Source of the DNA: Constrictibacter sp. MBR-5 | GTDB taxonomy: Bacteria; Pseudomonadota; Alphaproteobacteria; JAJUGE01 | DNA length: 64,000 bases | Assembly (NCBI RefSeq): GCF_040549485.1 | Contig: NZ_JBEPTK010000012.1 | Span: 1-64,000, forward strand | Direction: 5' to 3' | Shown here: in pieces, positions 34,080-43,578 of the stretch | How the letters are laid out: each line of letters opens with the position of its first letter | Numbering within the stretch: the first letter of the stretch is position 1 | Notes under the pieces: generated by a model | Databases searched by the model: none | Told to the model about the DNA's origin: nothing | What the model saw: the letters and a program-made list of their open reading frames with translations, nothing else | Position numbers and translations under genes: made by a program

Positions 34080-35913
34080 CGGGCGCCGGCGTCTGGGTCA
34101 GGCAGAGCGTCTTCAGCCGCGGCATGGCCGTTCCGTCCGGCGGCGAACCGACGCTGACCACCGCCGAACCCGCGAGTTCGTCGTCGAAGATCGACATGAC
34201 ACGCCGACGCTCCCCCGCATCGAGCCCCGCCGCGGGATCGTCCATGAAGACCCAGCGCGGCCGGTGCAGCAGCAGGCGCGCGAAGGCCAGGCGCTGCTGC
34301 TCGCCGCCGGACAGGGCGCGGTCCCACCGTTCGGCGCGGTCGAGCAGCGGCACCAGCCGGGCGAGCCCGACGCGCCGCAGGGCCGCCGCGACCTCGGCGT
34401 CGGCGAAGGCGTCCGGCAGCCCCGGATAGGCCACCGCCGCACGCAGCGTGCCGAGCGGCAGGTAGGGATGATGCGGCATGAACATGATCGCCGAACGGGC
34501 TGGACGGCGGATCCGCCCCTCGCCCCATCGCCACAGGCCGGCGATCGCTTTCAGCAGCGTGCTCTTGCCCGAGCCCGAGCCGCCGGACAGGAAGACGCGG
34601 TCGCCCGGGCGGATGTCGACCGACGGCTCGCAGGTCGCGATGCCGTCGCCGGGGATCGCCACCTGAACGCCGTCGAGGGATAGGCTCTCGTCGGTGCTCT
34701 CCTCCACCGACAGCCGCTCGCGCGCGGCATCGCGCTCGTCCGTGCGATGCAGCGCCTCGCGCAGCAATGCCACACGTACCATCGCGGCGCGCCAGTTGGC
34801 GATGGCGGCGAAACTGTCGACGAACCAGCGCATCGCGCTCTGTACCTGGTTGAAGGCGCCGACGACCATCATCAGGCCGCCCAGCGACAGCTCGCCACCG
34901 AAATAGCCGGGCGACGCGACGACGATCGGCAGCACCAGGGCGATCCAGCCGTAGCCGGACGTCACCCAGGTCAGGCGCACGAGGCCGAGCGCCACGCGCC
35001 GCATCGCCTCGACCACGTTGCCGAGATTGCGGTCGAGCACCAGCCGCTCGGCGCCCTCGCCGCGCTGCAAGGCGATCGTGTCGGCGTTCTCGCTGAAGCG
35101 GACGAGCGCGAAGCGCAGCTCCGACTCGCGCTGGAAACGCTCGGCATTGAGCCGGATGAGCGGCCGACCGACGATCCAGGTGAGGATCGAGCCGATGCCC
35201 GCATAGGCGAGGGCGCACCAGACCATGTAGCCCGGCACGACCAGCGGCTCACCGTTCCAGGAGAAGACCACCTGGTCGGAGAGCGCCCAGAGCACGCCGA
35301 CGAAGCTGACCAGCAGGAGCGTCGCCTGGAGCAGACCGGTGCCGAGCTGCGTCGTCAGTTCGGTGAGTTGGCGCGCGTCCTCCTGGATTCGCTGGTCGGG
35401 ATTGACGCCGAGATCGCTCGTCAGGCCGAGGCGGTAGGCGCGTCCCGGCACCAGCCACTCGCCGAGGATGCGGTGCGTGAGCCATTCGCGCACCCGCACC
35501 TTCAGCATCTCGTGAAACCAGGTCTGGGCAACGACGAGCACGAGCAGGCCGCCGACGATGGCGAGAAAGACCAGGAGCTGCTGGCCGAAGACGGCGAGGT
35601 TCTTGTCCTCCAGGGCGTCGTAGAAATCGCCGTTCCAGGTGTTCAGCCGCAGCTGCCCGACCATGTTGCAGACGATCACGGCGACCAGCCCGGCGGTCAG
35701 CAGCGCGATCCGCCGCACCATCGGCCCGCTGCCCGGCGCCGCCAGCAGCGCCCGTATCTCGCGCAGCAGGCCGAAGCCGCGCGGCACGCCGGTGGTCGCG
35801 GAGACGGGTGCCGCGGCCTGCGTCGTCGGCGACAGGACGGGGCCGCGCGGCGGCGCGCCGTCCGGCTTCGGCACCTCGTCCCGGCGCGGCGCGTCGGGCT
35901 GATCGTCGGGCAC
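34075..35913 (-). CDS. ABC transporter ATPase/permease fusion, BacA/YddA (ABC_membrane_2) type, with degenerate NBD
   Basis: 612-residue half transporter of the family that includes Rv1819c and YddA (vitamin B12/bleomycin/antimicrobial peptide uptake). Membrane domain with about six helices (such as [20 protein letters not shown]), the conserved [16 protein letters not shown] and [11 protein letters not shown], then an ATPase domain with Walker [11 protein letters not shown] and signature LSGGEQQR. Two catalytic residues are altered: Walker B reads VFMDDP with Asp for the catalytic Glu, and the H-loop SVGH is SVGS. GTG 35913, preceded by GGAGACAGGA, is preferred; an upstream ATG (36003) would overlap the preceding gene. 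Translationally linked to the NdvA-like gene upstream. Confidence 0.85.
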   Translation of the reverse strand: MPDDQPDAPRRDEVPKPDGAPPRGPVLSPTTQAAAPVSATTGVPRGFGLLREIRALLAAPGSGPMVRRIALLTAGLVAVIVCNMVGQLRLNTWNGDFYDALEDKNLAVFGQQLLVFLAIVGGLLVLVVAQTWFHEMLKVRVREWLTHRILGEWLVPGRAYRLGLTSDLGVNPDQRIQEDARQLTELTTQLGTGLLQATLLLVSFVGVLWALSDQVVFSWNGEPLVVPGYMVWCALAYAGIGSILTWIVGRPLIRLNAERFQRESELRFALVRFSENADTIALQRGEGAERLVLDRNLGNVVEAMRRVALGLVRLTWVTSGYGWIALVLPIVVASPGYFGGELSLGGLMMVVGAFNQVQSAMRWFVDSFAAIANWRAAMVRVALLREALHRTDERDAARERLSVEESTDESLSLDGVQVAIPGDGIATCEPSVDIRPGDRVFLSGGSGSGKSTLLKAIAGLWRWGEGRIRRPARSAIMFMPHHPYLPLGTLRAAVAYPGLPDAFADAEVAAALRRVGLARLVPLLDRAERWDRALSGGEQQRLAFARLLLHRPRWVFMDDPAAGLDAGERRRVMSIFDDELAGSAVVSVGSPPDGTAMPRLKTLCLTQTPAPA

Positions 35914-35956
35914 GTCCTGTCTCCGCAGCAGCAGCGATGCCGCCCAGAGTAGCCGA

Positions 35957-37699
35957 TCAGCCGGTCTTCTCGCGCGGGGTGAGGAAGCTGCCCTCCGCGA
36001 CAAGACGCGCGAAGGGACCGGTGCCGCGGGCGAGATCCTCGAAACGGCCGCGTTCGACCACGCGCCCGGCGTCGAGCACCAGGATCAGGTCGGCGTCCAC
36101 CACGGTCGACAGGCGGTGCGCGATGACGAAGGTCGTGCGCCCCTGGCGCGCGGCGTCGAGCGCGCGCTTGATCCGGCCCTCCGTCTCGGTGTCGAGGGCG
36201 CTGGTCGCCTCGTCGAGGATGAGGATCGGCGCGTTCTTCAGCAGGGCGCGCGCGACGGCGAGGCGCTGGCGCTCGCCGCCCGAGAGCGCCTGGCCGCGCT
36301 CGCCGATGACGAAGTCGTAGCCGCCCGGCTTGCGCGCGATGAAGCCGTCGGCGTCGGCGGCGCGGGCGGCCGCCTCGATCTCCTCGTCGGTGGCGTCGGG
36401 CTTGCCGATCCGCAGGTTGTCGCGAATCGAGCGGTTGAACAGGCCGGCGTCCTGGAAGACCACCGCGATGGCGTGGCGCAGCGAGGTCAGCGTGGCGCCG
36501 CGGATGTCCTGGCCGTCGATCAGGATGCGGCCCGCCGCCGGGTCGCGCAGGCGCTGCAGCAGCGTCACCGTCGTCGTCTTGCCGGAACCGGTGGCCCCGA
36601 CCAAGGCCACGGTCTTGCCCGGCAGCGCCTCGAAGGACAGGTCGAAGATGCCCTGCTCGGAATTCGGGAACCGGTAGGTGACGTTCTCGAACACGACATG
36701 GCCGCGCACCTCCTGCAGCGGCGTCGCGTCCGGCGCCTCCTGCACCTCACCCTTGGCGTTCAGCAGGTCGAAGAACAGGCGGATCGTCGGCACCTGAACG
36801 AAGAAGCGCGCGACGAAGCTCGCCAGCGAGTCGAGGCGGCCGATCAGGAGGTTGGCGAAGCCGATGAAGCTGACGATCTCGCCGACCGTCACCTCCCCCG
36901 CCGCGGCGAGCCAGCCGCCGACGGCGAAGATGACGACCATGACGATGGTCGCCGCCGCGTGGGTGAGGACCGTGAGGAAGGCCCACCAGGTCAGCACAGG
37001 ATACTGCGCCGCCAGCAGTTCGCGCATCAGCGCCTGCAGTTCGGCCGCCTCGGCGCGCAGGCGCGCGAAGCTCTGCACCACGGTGACGTTGCCGATGACG
37101 TCGCCGACCCGCCCGAACACCTCCTGATGGCGGCCTTCGACCCGTGCCTGCCCCGCCTCGGTGCGGCGAATGACGAAGATGTTCACCGTGACGTAGACGA
37201 CCGCCAGGACGGCCAGCAGCCCGGCGAGGCGGACGTCCATGAGGATCGCCGTGGGCGCCAGCAGCGCGATGCCGACCACCGCCGACTGATGCTCGCGGAA
37301 GAAGCCGAGCCAGACCACGAAGAGCGCGTCGGTGCCGGACAGCATGGCACGGACGACGCGGCCGGACCCCTCGCGGGCATGGTAGGTCGAGGGCAGGTTG
37401 ATGGCCCGCTCGAAGGCGTCGCTCATCGCCGCCACCCGGCGCCGATGCGCCAGCCGGTCGGCGAACAGGGCGACGACGACGCCGGCCGCGATGCCGCCGA
37501 CGCCGAGCACGGCCCACAGCGCCACCAGTTCGAACGCCTGCCGCCCGTTGGCGAGCGCGTCGACGACCCGGCCGAACAGGATCGGCTCGGCGAGGTGGAC
37601 GACCGCAATGATCACGTTCGCGATCGACAGGCCGAGGGCGGTACGCCATTCGGCCTTCAGCAGTGCAAGCGCACGCAGATAGGTGGTGACGAGCGTCAT
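35957..37699 (-). CDS. Glucan exporter ATP-binding/permease protein (NdvA/ChvA-like)
   Basis: 580-residue half ABC exporter closely fitting NdvA/ChvA, the cyclic beta-1,2-glucan exporters of Rhizobiales. N-terminus TTYLRALALLKAEWRTALGLSIANVIIA, EPILFGRVVDALANG, SFARLRAEAAELQ; ATPase with Walker A GATGSGKTTT, signature LSGGERQRLAVARALLKNAP, Walker B ILILDEATSALD and H-loop IAHRLST, all intact. ATG 37699 (MTLVTTYLRAL) agrees with the family start. The glucan synthase NdvB/ChvB is not in the window. Cyclic glucans act in osmotic adaptation and host attachment. Confidence 0.9.
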   Translation of the reverse strand: MTLVTTYLRALALLKAEWRTALGLSIANVIIAVVHLAEPILFGRVVDALANGRQAFELVALWAVLGVGGIAAGVVVALFADRLAHRRRVAAMSDAFERAINLPSTYHAREGSGRVVRAMLSGTDALFVVWLGFFREHQSAVVGIALLAPTAILMDVRLAGLLAVLAVVYVTVNIFVIRRTEAGQARVEGRHQEVFGRVGDVIGNVTVVQSFARLRAEAAELQALMRELLAAQYPVLTWWAFLTVLTHAAATIVMVVIFAVGGWLAAAGEVTVGEIVSFIGFANLLIGRLDSLASFVARFFVQVPTIRLFFDLLNAKGEVQEAPDATPLQEVRGHVVFENVTYRFPNSEQGIFDLSFEALPGKTVALVGATGSGKTTTVTLLQRLRDPAAGRILIDGQDIRGATLTSLRHAIAVVFQDAGLFNRSIRDNLRIGKPDATDEEIEAAARAADADGFIARKPGGYDFVIGERGQALSGGERQRLAVARALLKNAPILILDEATSALDTETEGRIKRALDAARQGRTTFVIAHRLSTVVDADLILVLDAGRVVERGRFEDLARGTGPFARLVAEGSFLTPREKTG

Positions 37700-37897
37700 G
37701 TGGCGGGACGACCGGACGGCCCGGAACGCCCCCAGCATCCCGGATGAGACGGCTACGCTATTGCCGCGCCGCGGCTTCCGCAACGGCCCCGGCGGGCGGA
37801 ATCCGTGACGGCCGACACGCCGGCGTCGAGGAGCCGGGCCGCGGGTGCTAGTGTCGCCCGCCCTTCAAGCACCCGCCCTTCAAGCACCGGAGCGACG

Positions 37898-38317
37898 ATG
37901 GCCCGCGGATCCCTGCCCGAGATGACGCCCCGCAAACCGTTCCTCGGTCCCTCGGGATTCGACTGGATCTGGTTCCTGTTCAAGATCCACGGCCGTGTCC
38001 CCCGCAGGGATCTGTGGCTCCGCCTGGTGCTGCCGGTCTTCGTCATCCAGTTCGTGCTGGTCAGCATCGACATCGCCGTGGGCGGCTTCAATCCCGAGAG
38101 CCAGATCGGGACCCTGTCGGGCATCTTCTCGGCGCTGACCGTCTGGCCGGGCATCGCCGTCACGATCAAGCGCCTGCACGACCGCGACCGGCCGGGCTGG
38201 TTCATGCTGATCGCGCTGATCCCCTTCATCGGGCCGCTGTGGCTGTTCGTCGAGACCGGGTTTCTCGCCGGCACGCAGGGACCGAACCGGTTCGGGGCGG
38301 AACGACGCCCCGACTGA
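37898..38317 (+). CDS. DUF805 membrane protein
   Basis: 139-residue protein with three or four hydrophobic helices and the DUF805 hallmarks: IHGRVPRRDLWLRLVLP near the N-terminus, IKRLHDRDRPGWFMLIALIPFIGPLWLFVE, and the C-terminal GPNRFG. Function unknown; common inner-membrane protein family. ATG 37898 has GGAG 6 bases upstream. A 15-bp direct repeat (CCCGCCCTTCAAGCA twice, 37857-37886) lies just upstream. Confidence 0.9.
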   Translation: MARGSLPEMTPRKPFLGPSGFDWIWFLFKIHGRVPRRDLWLRLVLPVFVIQFVLVSIDIAVGGFNPESQIGTLSGIFSALTVWPGIAVTIKRLHDRDRPGWFMLIALIPFIGPLWLFVETGFLAGTQGPNRFGAERRPD

Positions 38318-38326
38318 CCGGCGCCG

Positions 38327-38351
38327 GGAACCGGCCGCCGCGGCACTTGTT
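38327..38351 (+). promoter_or_regulatory. Possible EcfG (general stress) promoter
   Basis: GGAAC (38327-38331), 16 bases, TGTT (38348-38351). The alphaproteobacterial general-stress sigma EcfG recognises GGAAC-N16/17-CGTT, so 8 of 9 positions match with correct spacing. It lies 43 bp before the DUF3309 ATG. Weak because the motif is short. Confidence 0.35.
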
Positions 38352-38393
38352 TACGGTGGTCCGCTTTAGGACGCTTTCCGTGGGGCTCACGAC

Positions 38394-38546
38394 ATGAGTT
38401 GGATCATCGTCCTCATCCTGCTGATCCTCCTGATCGGCGCGATCCCCTCCTGGCCGCACAGCGCCGGTTGGGGCTATTACCCGAGCGGCGGGCTGGGCAT
38501 CGTCCTGATCATCGTGATCGTCCTGCTGCTGATGGGCAGGATCTGA
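38394..38546 (+). CDS. DUF3309 micro-protein (50 aa)
   Basis: 50-residue membrane peptide beginning MSWIIVLILLILLIGAIPSW and ending with a second hydrophobic segment and GRI; the central PHSAGWGYYPSGGLG is the DUF3309 signature. Two short hydrophobic helices flank a glycine/tyrosine turn. These proteins are frequent in alphaproteobacteria and often associated with stress regulons; molecular role unknown. A possible EcfG-type promoter lies upstream. Confidence 0.88.
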   Translation: MSWIIVLILLILLIGAIPSWPHSAGWGYYPSGGLGIVLIIVIVLLLMGRI

Positions 38547-38582
38547 GGGCGCCGGCCGACGCCTGGATGAGAGACGGCGACG

Positions 38583-39065
38583 TCACAGGCGCCGGAGTTC
38601 GTGGAAAAAACCCACCAGGATGAAGTCGACCCGGTGGCCTTCCGCCGACAGCGGCAGTGCCAGGCGGTACAGGTCGCCTGCGCGGCCGCTGTCGGCGGTG
38701 AAGGCGCCGGTGCTGTACCAGGGCTTCCTGTCCGACACCATCGCCGCATAGGCCGCGAAGATGCCGTCGTCGAGGACGGCAACGCCTTCGTCATCCAGGA
38801 ACTTCCCCGTCGCGTCGAAGCCGCGCGCGGCCGACACGGCGGAGCCCTCGACGCGGATCCGGAAGCGCGGCGGCCGCCCGACCACCTCGTTTAGCAGGAT
38901 GTTGGGCAACAGCGCCGGGATGTGCAGCGGGTCGAAAAGCCGCCTGAGCGGCATGTCGCGGTCGCCGCGAAGTCCGTGCCAGTAATCGTAAAGGGTCACC
39001 AGCTTCGGATGGCCGATGCCGCCGCGGAAATCGGCGCCGGGCCCGGCCCCCTCTCGTCTGTCCAA
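38583..39065 (-). CDS. PAS_5-domain protein
   Basis: 160-residue single-domain protein of the PAS_5 (DUF1488-like PAS) family common in alphaproteobacteria. Diagnostic parts are LVTLYDYWHGLRGDRDMPLRRLFDP, ALLPNILLNEVV, RFRIRVEGSAVSAARGFDATGKFLD and the final LYRLALPLSAEG. Start is TTG 39065: GGAGGAAGG directly precedes it and it sits just before the conserved region, whereas ATG 39143 would add 26 Arg/Gly-rich residues. Probably a cytosolic sensory module without an attached output domain. Some 215 bp upstream to the MscS gene show nothing. Confidence 0.82.
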   Translation of the reverse strand: MDRREGAGPGADFRGGIGHPKLVTLYDYWHGLRGDRDMPLRRLFDPLHIPALLPNILLNEVVGRPPRFRIRVEGSAVSAARGFDATGKFLDDEGVAVLDDGIFAAYAAMVSDRKPWYSTGAFTADSGRAGDLYRLALPLSAEGHRVDFILVGFFHELRRL

Positions 39066-39281
39066 CCTTCCTCCAGTCTCGGCACGCCGCCCCCGCGCGC
39101 CATTCGCTGTACGCGTCGCTATCAACCGTAGGCCGGGGCCCACCCGGGGGCCTCCGGCCGCTCCCGCGGCTCCGTCTCGTCCTGCAGGACCAGCATTACC
39201 CGGCCGACGAAGACCCTGTCCATCGCCGTGTCGGGGCGGCGCCGGCGTGTCCGGAACGACGCCGTCGCGGTGGCAACATCG

Positions 39282-40613
39282 TCAGGGCGACGGCGGGCCG
39301 GCCGCAGGCTGTCCGCCCCGCACCAGTTCCACCGGGGTACGCATGAATATCTCGCGATGCGGGAAGGGAATCGATATCCCTGCGGCCTTGAAGGCGTCCC
39401 AGAGCGCGATCAGCACCTGACCGCGCACGTTGGTCAGGCCGCTGCGCGGATCCGAAATCCAGAAGCGCAGCTTGAAGTCCAGGGACGAGGCGCCGAAGGC
39501 GGTGAGCCAGCAGACGGGCTCGCGATAGGCGGCGACGCGCTCGATGGTCTTGGCGGTTTCGATCGCCAGACGCGACACCTCGTGCGGATCGCTGTCGTAG
39601 GCAACGCCGAAATCGACGTCGATCCGCACATACTCGCTGGAGAAGGACCAGTTTACCACGCGCTGGGTGATGAAGTCCTCGTTCGGGATGAGGTATTCGC
39701 GGCCGTCGCGGGTGAGGACGGAGACGAAGCGCGCGCGCAGGTCGCGGACCCAGCCGAAGGTGTCGCCGAGGCTGATCGTGTCGCCGGGCTTTATCGACTT
39801 GTCGAGCAGGATGATGATGCCCGAGATGAAGTTGGAGACGACCTTCTGCAGGCCGAAGCCGATGCCGACGCCGACAGCGCCGCCGAACACCGCCAGGGCC
39901 GTGAGATCGACGCCGGTCGCGGCGAGCGCGAAGGCGCCGGCCAGCAGGATGAGACCGATCTTGGCGAGCTTGCCGATCAGCACCTTGAAGGACGGCGAGA
40001 GATCCTCGGAACGGTCGATCCAGTGGGCGAACATGTTGCCGAGGAAGACCGCGAGCCAGACGAGGGCCACGGTGACCGCAACGACCTTCAGCGCCAGGAG
40101 CAGCGAGACGCGCATCCTGCCCAGCGTCAGCGCCGGACCGTCGAGGGCCGCGAGAACCGCCGCGTCAATGCCGATGACGACCAGCGCCACATAGAACCAG
40201 ATCAGGATGCCGACGGTGCGCGCCACGGTGCGGTTGCGGATGACGCGCGTCAGGACGGAGATGACGAACCAGGCGGTGGCGAGGGTCAGGGCGGCGTCGA
40301 GCAGCAGGGCTTCCGCCGGCCAGGCCAGCCGTTCCAGCGCGAACCGCACGATCCACAGCATGACGATCGCGAACAGCCAGCGCAGCCGCCGCATGAAGGC
40401 GATGGCGAGGCGCAGCAGGTCCGGATTGCCCTTGATCGACCGGGCCTTGTCCTCGACGGCGGGCGCAAAGCGGCGGGACAGCAATACCGCAAGGAGGCCG
40501 GCGACGACGATCGCGCCGAGTTGGACCAGTACCCACGCATCGAGCAGCAGCGGAACCTGCGTCGTCGCGGTCTCCGCCAGATCGCGGGCGATGTCGGCAA
40601 GATCCGCTTCCAT
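39282..40613 (-). CDS. MscS-family mechanosensitive ion channel
   Basis: 443-residue channel with about six transmembrane helices; the pore-lining helix and beta domain are clear in LAVFGGAVGVGIGFGLQKVVSNFISGIIILLDKSIKPGDTI, followed by GWVRDLRARFVSVLTRDGREYLIPNEDFI (the MscS beta domain) and a C-terminal alpha/beta domain. It releases solutes on hypo-osmotic shock. The larger N-terminus (four extra helices) resembles the YbdG/YnaI subtypes. Monocistronic. Confidence 0.92.
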   Translation of the reverse strand: MEADLADIARDLAETATTQVPLLLDAWVLVQLGAIVVAGLLAVLLSRRFAPAVEDKARSIKGNPDLLRLAIAFMRRLRWLFAIVMLWIVRFALERLAWPAEALLLDAALTLATAWFVISVLTRVIRNRTVARTVGILIWFYVALVVIGIDAAVLAALDGPALTLGRMRVSLLLALKVVAVTVALVWLAVFLGNMFAHWIDRSEDLSPSFKVLIGKLAKIGLILLAGAFALAATGVDLTALAVFGGAVGVGIGFGLQKVVSNFISGIIILLDKSIKPGDTISLGDTFGWVRDLRARFVSVLTRDGREYLIPNEDFITQRVVNWSFSSEYVRIDVDFGVAYDSDPHEVSRLAIETAKTIERVAAYREPVCWLTAFGASSLDFKLRFWISDPRSGLTNVRGQVLIALWDAFKAAGISIPFPHREIFMRTPVELVRGGQPAAGPPSP

Positions 40614-40828
40614 CTAGCGACGCCTCGCCCGGCCGGTCCTGCTCATCCGCTTGCCCCCTGTCGAATGGCCTTCGTCGACGGCCCGTATCGCGGCGGCCCG
40701 CGCGAGCGGCAGGCCCTTCCTCTGTCATAGGGTCGCCGGGCGGCGGGTCAAATCCATGACACCGCACCCTCGACAGCCGGCACCGGGCCGCGCATCTTGA
40801 GGGCGGCAGCAGAGCGAGGTGCGCAGGT

Positions 40829-41110
40829 ATGGCGGACGAATCGATCGAGGCACTGGAACGCGCGTGGCAGGACCTGTTCCACCGGATCCTGAAGGCGGGG
40901 CGGGAACAGGGCGAGCGTGCCGCCTTCGATCGCATCCTCCAGTCGATCCAGGCAGCCGCCGCGCAGACCGCACCGGCCGCGGCGACGCCCGCCGGTCAGG
41001 AGACGGGCGCCGCCGGAAGCGGGGACGAGCGGCAGCAGGTCGTGCCGCTGCGCGGCACCGCGCGCGAATGGGATCCGCCGAAGGGCGGCGACCGCGACGC
41101 CGGCGGCTGA
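40829..41110 (+). CDS. Small hypothetical protein
   Basis: 93 residues, not recognised. The first 45 residues form an amphipathic helical stretch (IEALERAWQDLFHRILKAGR), the middle is Ala/Pro/Gly-rich and the end is charged (TAREWDPPKGGDRD). GAGGTGCGCAGGT precedes the ATG. No signal peptide or membrane segment. Codon use is like its neighbours, which supports a real gene; it is convergent with msrP. The 215 bp upstream show no other feature. Confidence 0.6.
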   Translation: MADESIEALERAWQDLFHRILKAGREQGERAAFDRILQSIQAAAAQTAPAAATPAGQETGAAGSGDERQQVVPLRGTAREWDPPKGGDRDAGG

Positions 41111-41135
41111 GACGCCCCGGCCTCGGGCCGGCGCC

Positions 41136-42110
41136 TCAGTAGTAGATCTTCTTCGGGTCCATGCCGGTGTAGAGGCCAGCCACCTGCTCGGCATAGCCGT
41201 TGTAGAGCTGCGTCGGCACCATCTCGTCGGTGCCGATGAGCCGTTCCTTCGCCTGGCTCCAGCGCGGGTGCGAGACCTCCGGGTTCACGTTGGCGTAGAA
41301 GCCGTACTCGCTCGACTGCAGCGCCTCCCAGTAGCCCACCGGCTGCTCGTCGGTGAAGGTGAAGCGGACGATCGACTTGATCGACTTGAAGCCGTACTTC
41401 CAGGGCAGCGCCAGCCTGAGCGGCGCGCCGTTCTGCTTCGGCACGGGCTTGCCGTAGATGCCCGTCACCAGGAAGGCGAGGTCGTTGTTCGCCTCGTCCA
41501 TGCGCAGCCCCTCGGTGTAGGGCCAGGGATACCAGAACTGCTTCTGGCCGGGGGCCACGGCGGCGTTCTGGAAGGTCTGCATCTTCAGGAACTTCGCACT
41601 GCCCAGCGGCTTCGCCATCGCCACCAGCTTGGCCAGCGGGAAGCCCGTCCACGGCACCGCCATCGACCAAGCCTCGACGCAGCGGTGCCGGTAGAGGCGC
41701 TCCTCGAGCGGCATCTTGCGGACCAACTCGTCGAAGTCGAGGGTCATCTCCTTCTCGACCATGCCGTCGATCTTCACCTGCCAGGGCTGGATCGGCAGCT
41801 TCTGGGCGGCCTTCACGATGTCCTTGCTGGTCCCGAACTCGTAGAAATTGTTGTAGCTCGTCGCCACCGCCTCGTCGGTCAGCGGCCGGTCGAGCGTGAA
41901 GGCCGGGTTACGGGCCGCCGGATAGAGATCGGCCGCGGGACCTTCGGCGGTCGCGGCACGCGCGCGCATGCCGGCGCCGATGCTGCCGGCGGCCAGCACC
42001 GCCGGCGCGGCGGCGGCGGCGGCGATCACCGCGCGTCGCGAGAAGAACAGGCTCTCCGGTGTCGCGGCGCTCTCGGGGATTTCCCAACCGCGCCTTCGGC
42101 GAATCAACAT
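41136..42110 (-). CDS. msrP: Periplasmic protein-methionine-sulfoxide reductase catalytic subunit
   Basis: 324-residue molybdoenzyme (formerly YedY) that repairs oxidised methionines in periplasmic proteins. Tat signal: FSRRAVIAAAAAAPAVLAAG near residues 31-50. The molybdenum-ligating cysteine is in YRHRCVEAWSMAVPW; GKPVPKQNGAPLRLALPWKYGFKSIKSI and the C-terminal NVNPEVSHPRWSQAKER are family features. ATG 42110 (MLIRRRRGWEIPE) fits other MsrP starts. The haem membrane partner MsrQ, usually adjacent, is absent here. Confidence 0.93.
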   Translation of the reverse strand: MLIRRRRGWEIPESAATPESLFFSRRAVIAAAAAAPAVLAAGSIGAGMRARAATAEGPAADLYPAARNPAFTLDRPLTDEAVATSYNNFYEFGTSKDIVKAAQKLPIQPWQVKIDGMVEKEMTLDFDELVRKMPLEERLYRHRCVEAWSMAVPWTGFPLAKLVAMAKPLGSAKFLKMQTFQNAAVAPGQKQFWYPWPYTEGLRMDEANNDLAFLVTGIYGKPVPKQNGAPLRLALPWKYGFKSIKSIVRFTFTDEQPVGYWEALQSSEYGFYANVNPEVSHPRWSQAKERLIGTDEMVPTQLYNGYAEQVAGLYTGMDPKKIYY

Positions 42111-42234
42111 GCCGATCCTCACTCCGTTTGCGTGCACTACCTTGGCTGTTCGTTATAGGCCGGCCGTTCGTTACGACCGGCCCCGAACGCCGTCCGGCGG
42201 CGCCACGTTTGCGTGAAGAGGCGCGCGCCCTGCG

Positions 42235-43443
42235 TCAGGCGGCGGCGCGCGCCTCCCGGACCAGCGGCCGGTCGGCGATCGGGAAGTGGATGATCGCGGC
42301 GAACAGGCCGAGCGCGATGGCGATCAGCCAGACACCGTTGTAGGAGCCCGTCAGGTCGTAGAGGTAGCCGCCGAGCCAGGCGCCGAGGAAGGCACCGACC
42401 TGATGCCCGAAGAAGACGAAGCCGAACAGCGTCGCGAAATAGCGCAGGCCGAAGATCTGGCCGACGATGCCGCTGGTCAGCGGCACCGTGCTGAGCCACA
42501 GCAGGCCCATCGCCGCGGCGAAGAGCTGGGTCGAGATCGCCGTCACCGGCAGGACCAGATAGACCGCGATGACCACCGAGCGCGCGGCGTAGATGCCCGA
42601 CAGCAGGTACTTCTTGCGGAAGCGGTCGCCGAGCGCGCCGGCGACGTTCGTGCCCACCAGGTTGAAGAGGCCGATCAGCGACAGCGCCGTGGCGCCGGTC
42701 ATCGCCGGCAGGCCGCAGATCACGGCATAGGCCGGCAGGTGCGTCATGATCAGCGAGACGTGGAAGCCGCAGACGAAGAAGCCGGCCGTCAGATAGAGGA
42801 AGCCGCTGTGGCCGGTCGCCTCGGTCAGCGCCTGGCGCAGCGTCTGGTCGGCGCTCGGATCCTCCTGCTTCGCGGCGCTGTTGCCGCCGAGGGCCAGGCT
42901 GACGGCGAGCAGCGCCGAGACGCCGGCGGTCGCCGACATGATCGTCAGCGCGCCCGACCAGCCGAACCGCTCGATCAGCCCCTGCGCCAGCGGCGAGAAA
43001 ATCAGCTGCCCGAAGGAGGCGCCGGCGGTCATGATGCCCATGACCAGGGTGCGCCGATGGGCCGGCGTGACGCGCGCCGCCGCCCCGAGGATGACGCCGA
43101 GCCCGGCGCCGCTGCCGCCGAGCGCGATCAGCACGGCCGAGCCGAAATAGAGGTCGTAGGGGCTGGAGACGTTGGCCATCCAGAACACGCCAGCGGCGTA
43201 GAGCAGCATGCCGACGGCCACCACCTTGCCGGCGCCCCAGCGGTCGGCGACCATCCCGGCCAGCGGCTGCAGCAGCCCCCAGAGGAAGTGCTGGAGGCCC
43301 ATCGCCAGGGCGAAAACCGAGAAGGACCAGCCGAGATCGCGGCTCATCGGCTCGAGGAAGACGCCGAAGCTGAAGCGCGTCCCCATGCTGACGGCGAGCA
43401 CCAGGAAGCCGGAGACGAGCACGACGATGGCAGCGGGGGACAT
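42235..43443 (-). CDS. MFS transporter (oxalate/formate antiporter-like)
   Basis: 402-residue 12-helix carrier. TM1 region MSPAAIVVLVSGFLVLAVSMG is followed by TRFSFGVFLEPMSRDLGWS, typical of the monocarboxylate/OFA branch of MFS, and GMVADRWGAGKV represents motif A. ATG 43443 chosen to start at TM1. Downstream of and co-directional with the TetR gene (135-bp gap), so TetR may regulate it. Substrate is likely a small carboxylate but not determined. Confidence 0.88.
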   Translation of the reverse strand: MSPAAIVVLVSGFLVLAVSMGTRFSFGVFLEPMSRDLGWSFSVFALAMGLQHFLWGLLQPLAGMVADRWGAGKVVAVGMLLYAAGVFWMANVSSPYDLYFGSAVLIALGGSGAGLGVILGAAARVTPAHRRTLVMGIMTAGASFGQLIFSPLAQGLIERFGWSGALTIMSATAGVSALLAVSLALGGNSAAKQEDPSADQTLRQALTEATGHSGFLYLTAGFFVCGFHVSLIMTHLPAYAVICGLPAMTGATALSLIGLFNLVGTNVAGALGDRFRKKYLLSGIYAARSVVIAVYLVLPVTAISTQLFAAAMGLLWLSTVPLTSGIVGQIFGLRYFATLFGFVFFGHQVGAFLGAWLGGYLYDLTGSYNGVWLIAIALGLFAAIIHFPIADRPLVREARAAA

Positions 43444-43578
43444 GGCGGATCCTCGGGACAGCCCGCCTCTCGGGCGGGACATCGGCTAGCGTAGCGTGGG
43501 CCGTTTCTGTCGGAAACGGCCGATTTCTGCCAATCACGCCACCCGACCGCCAGATCCTGCCATGCGGGCGCCGCCGCC

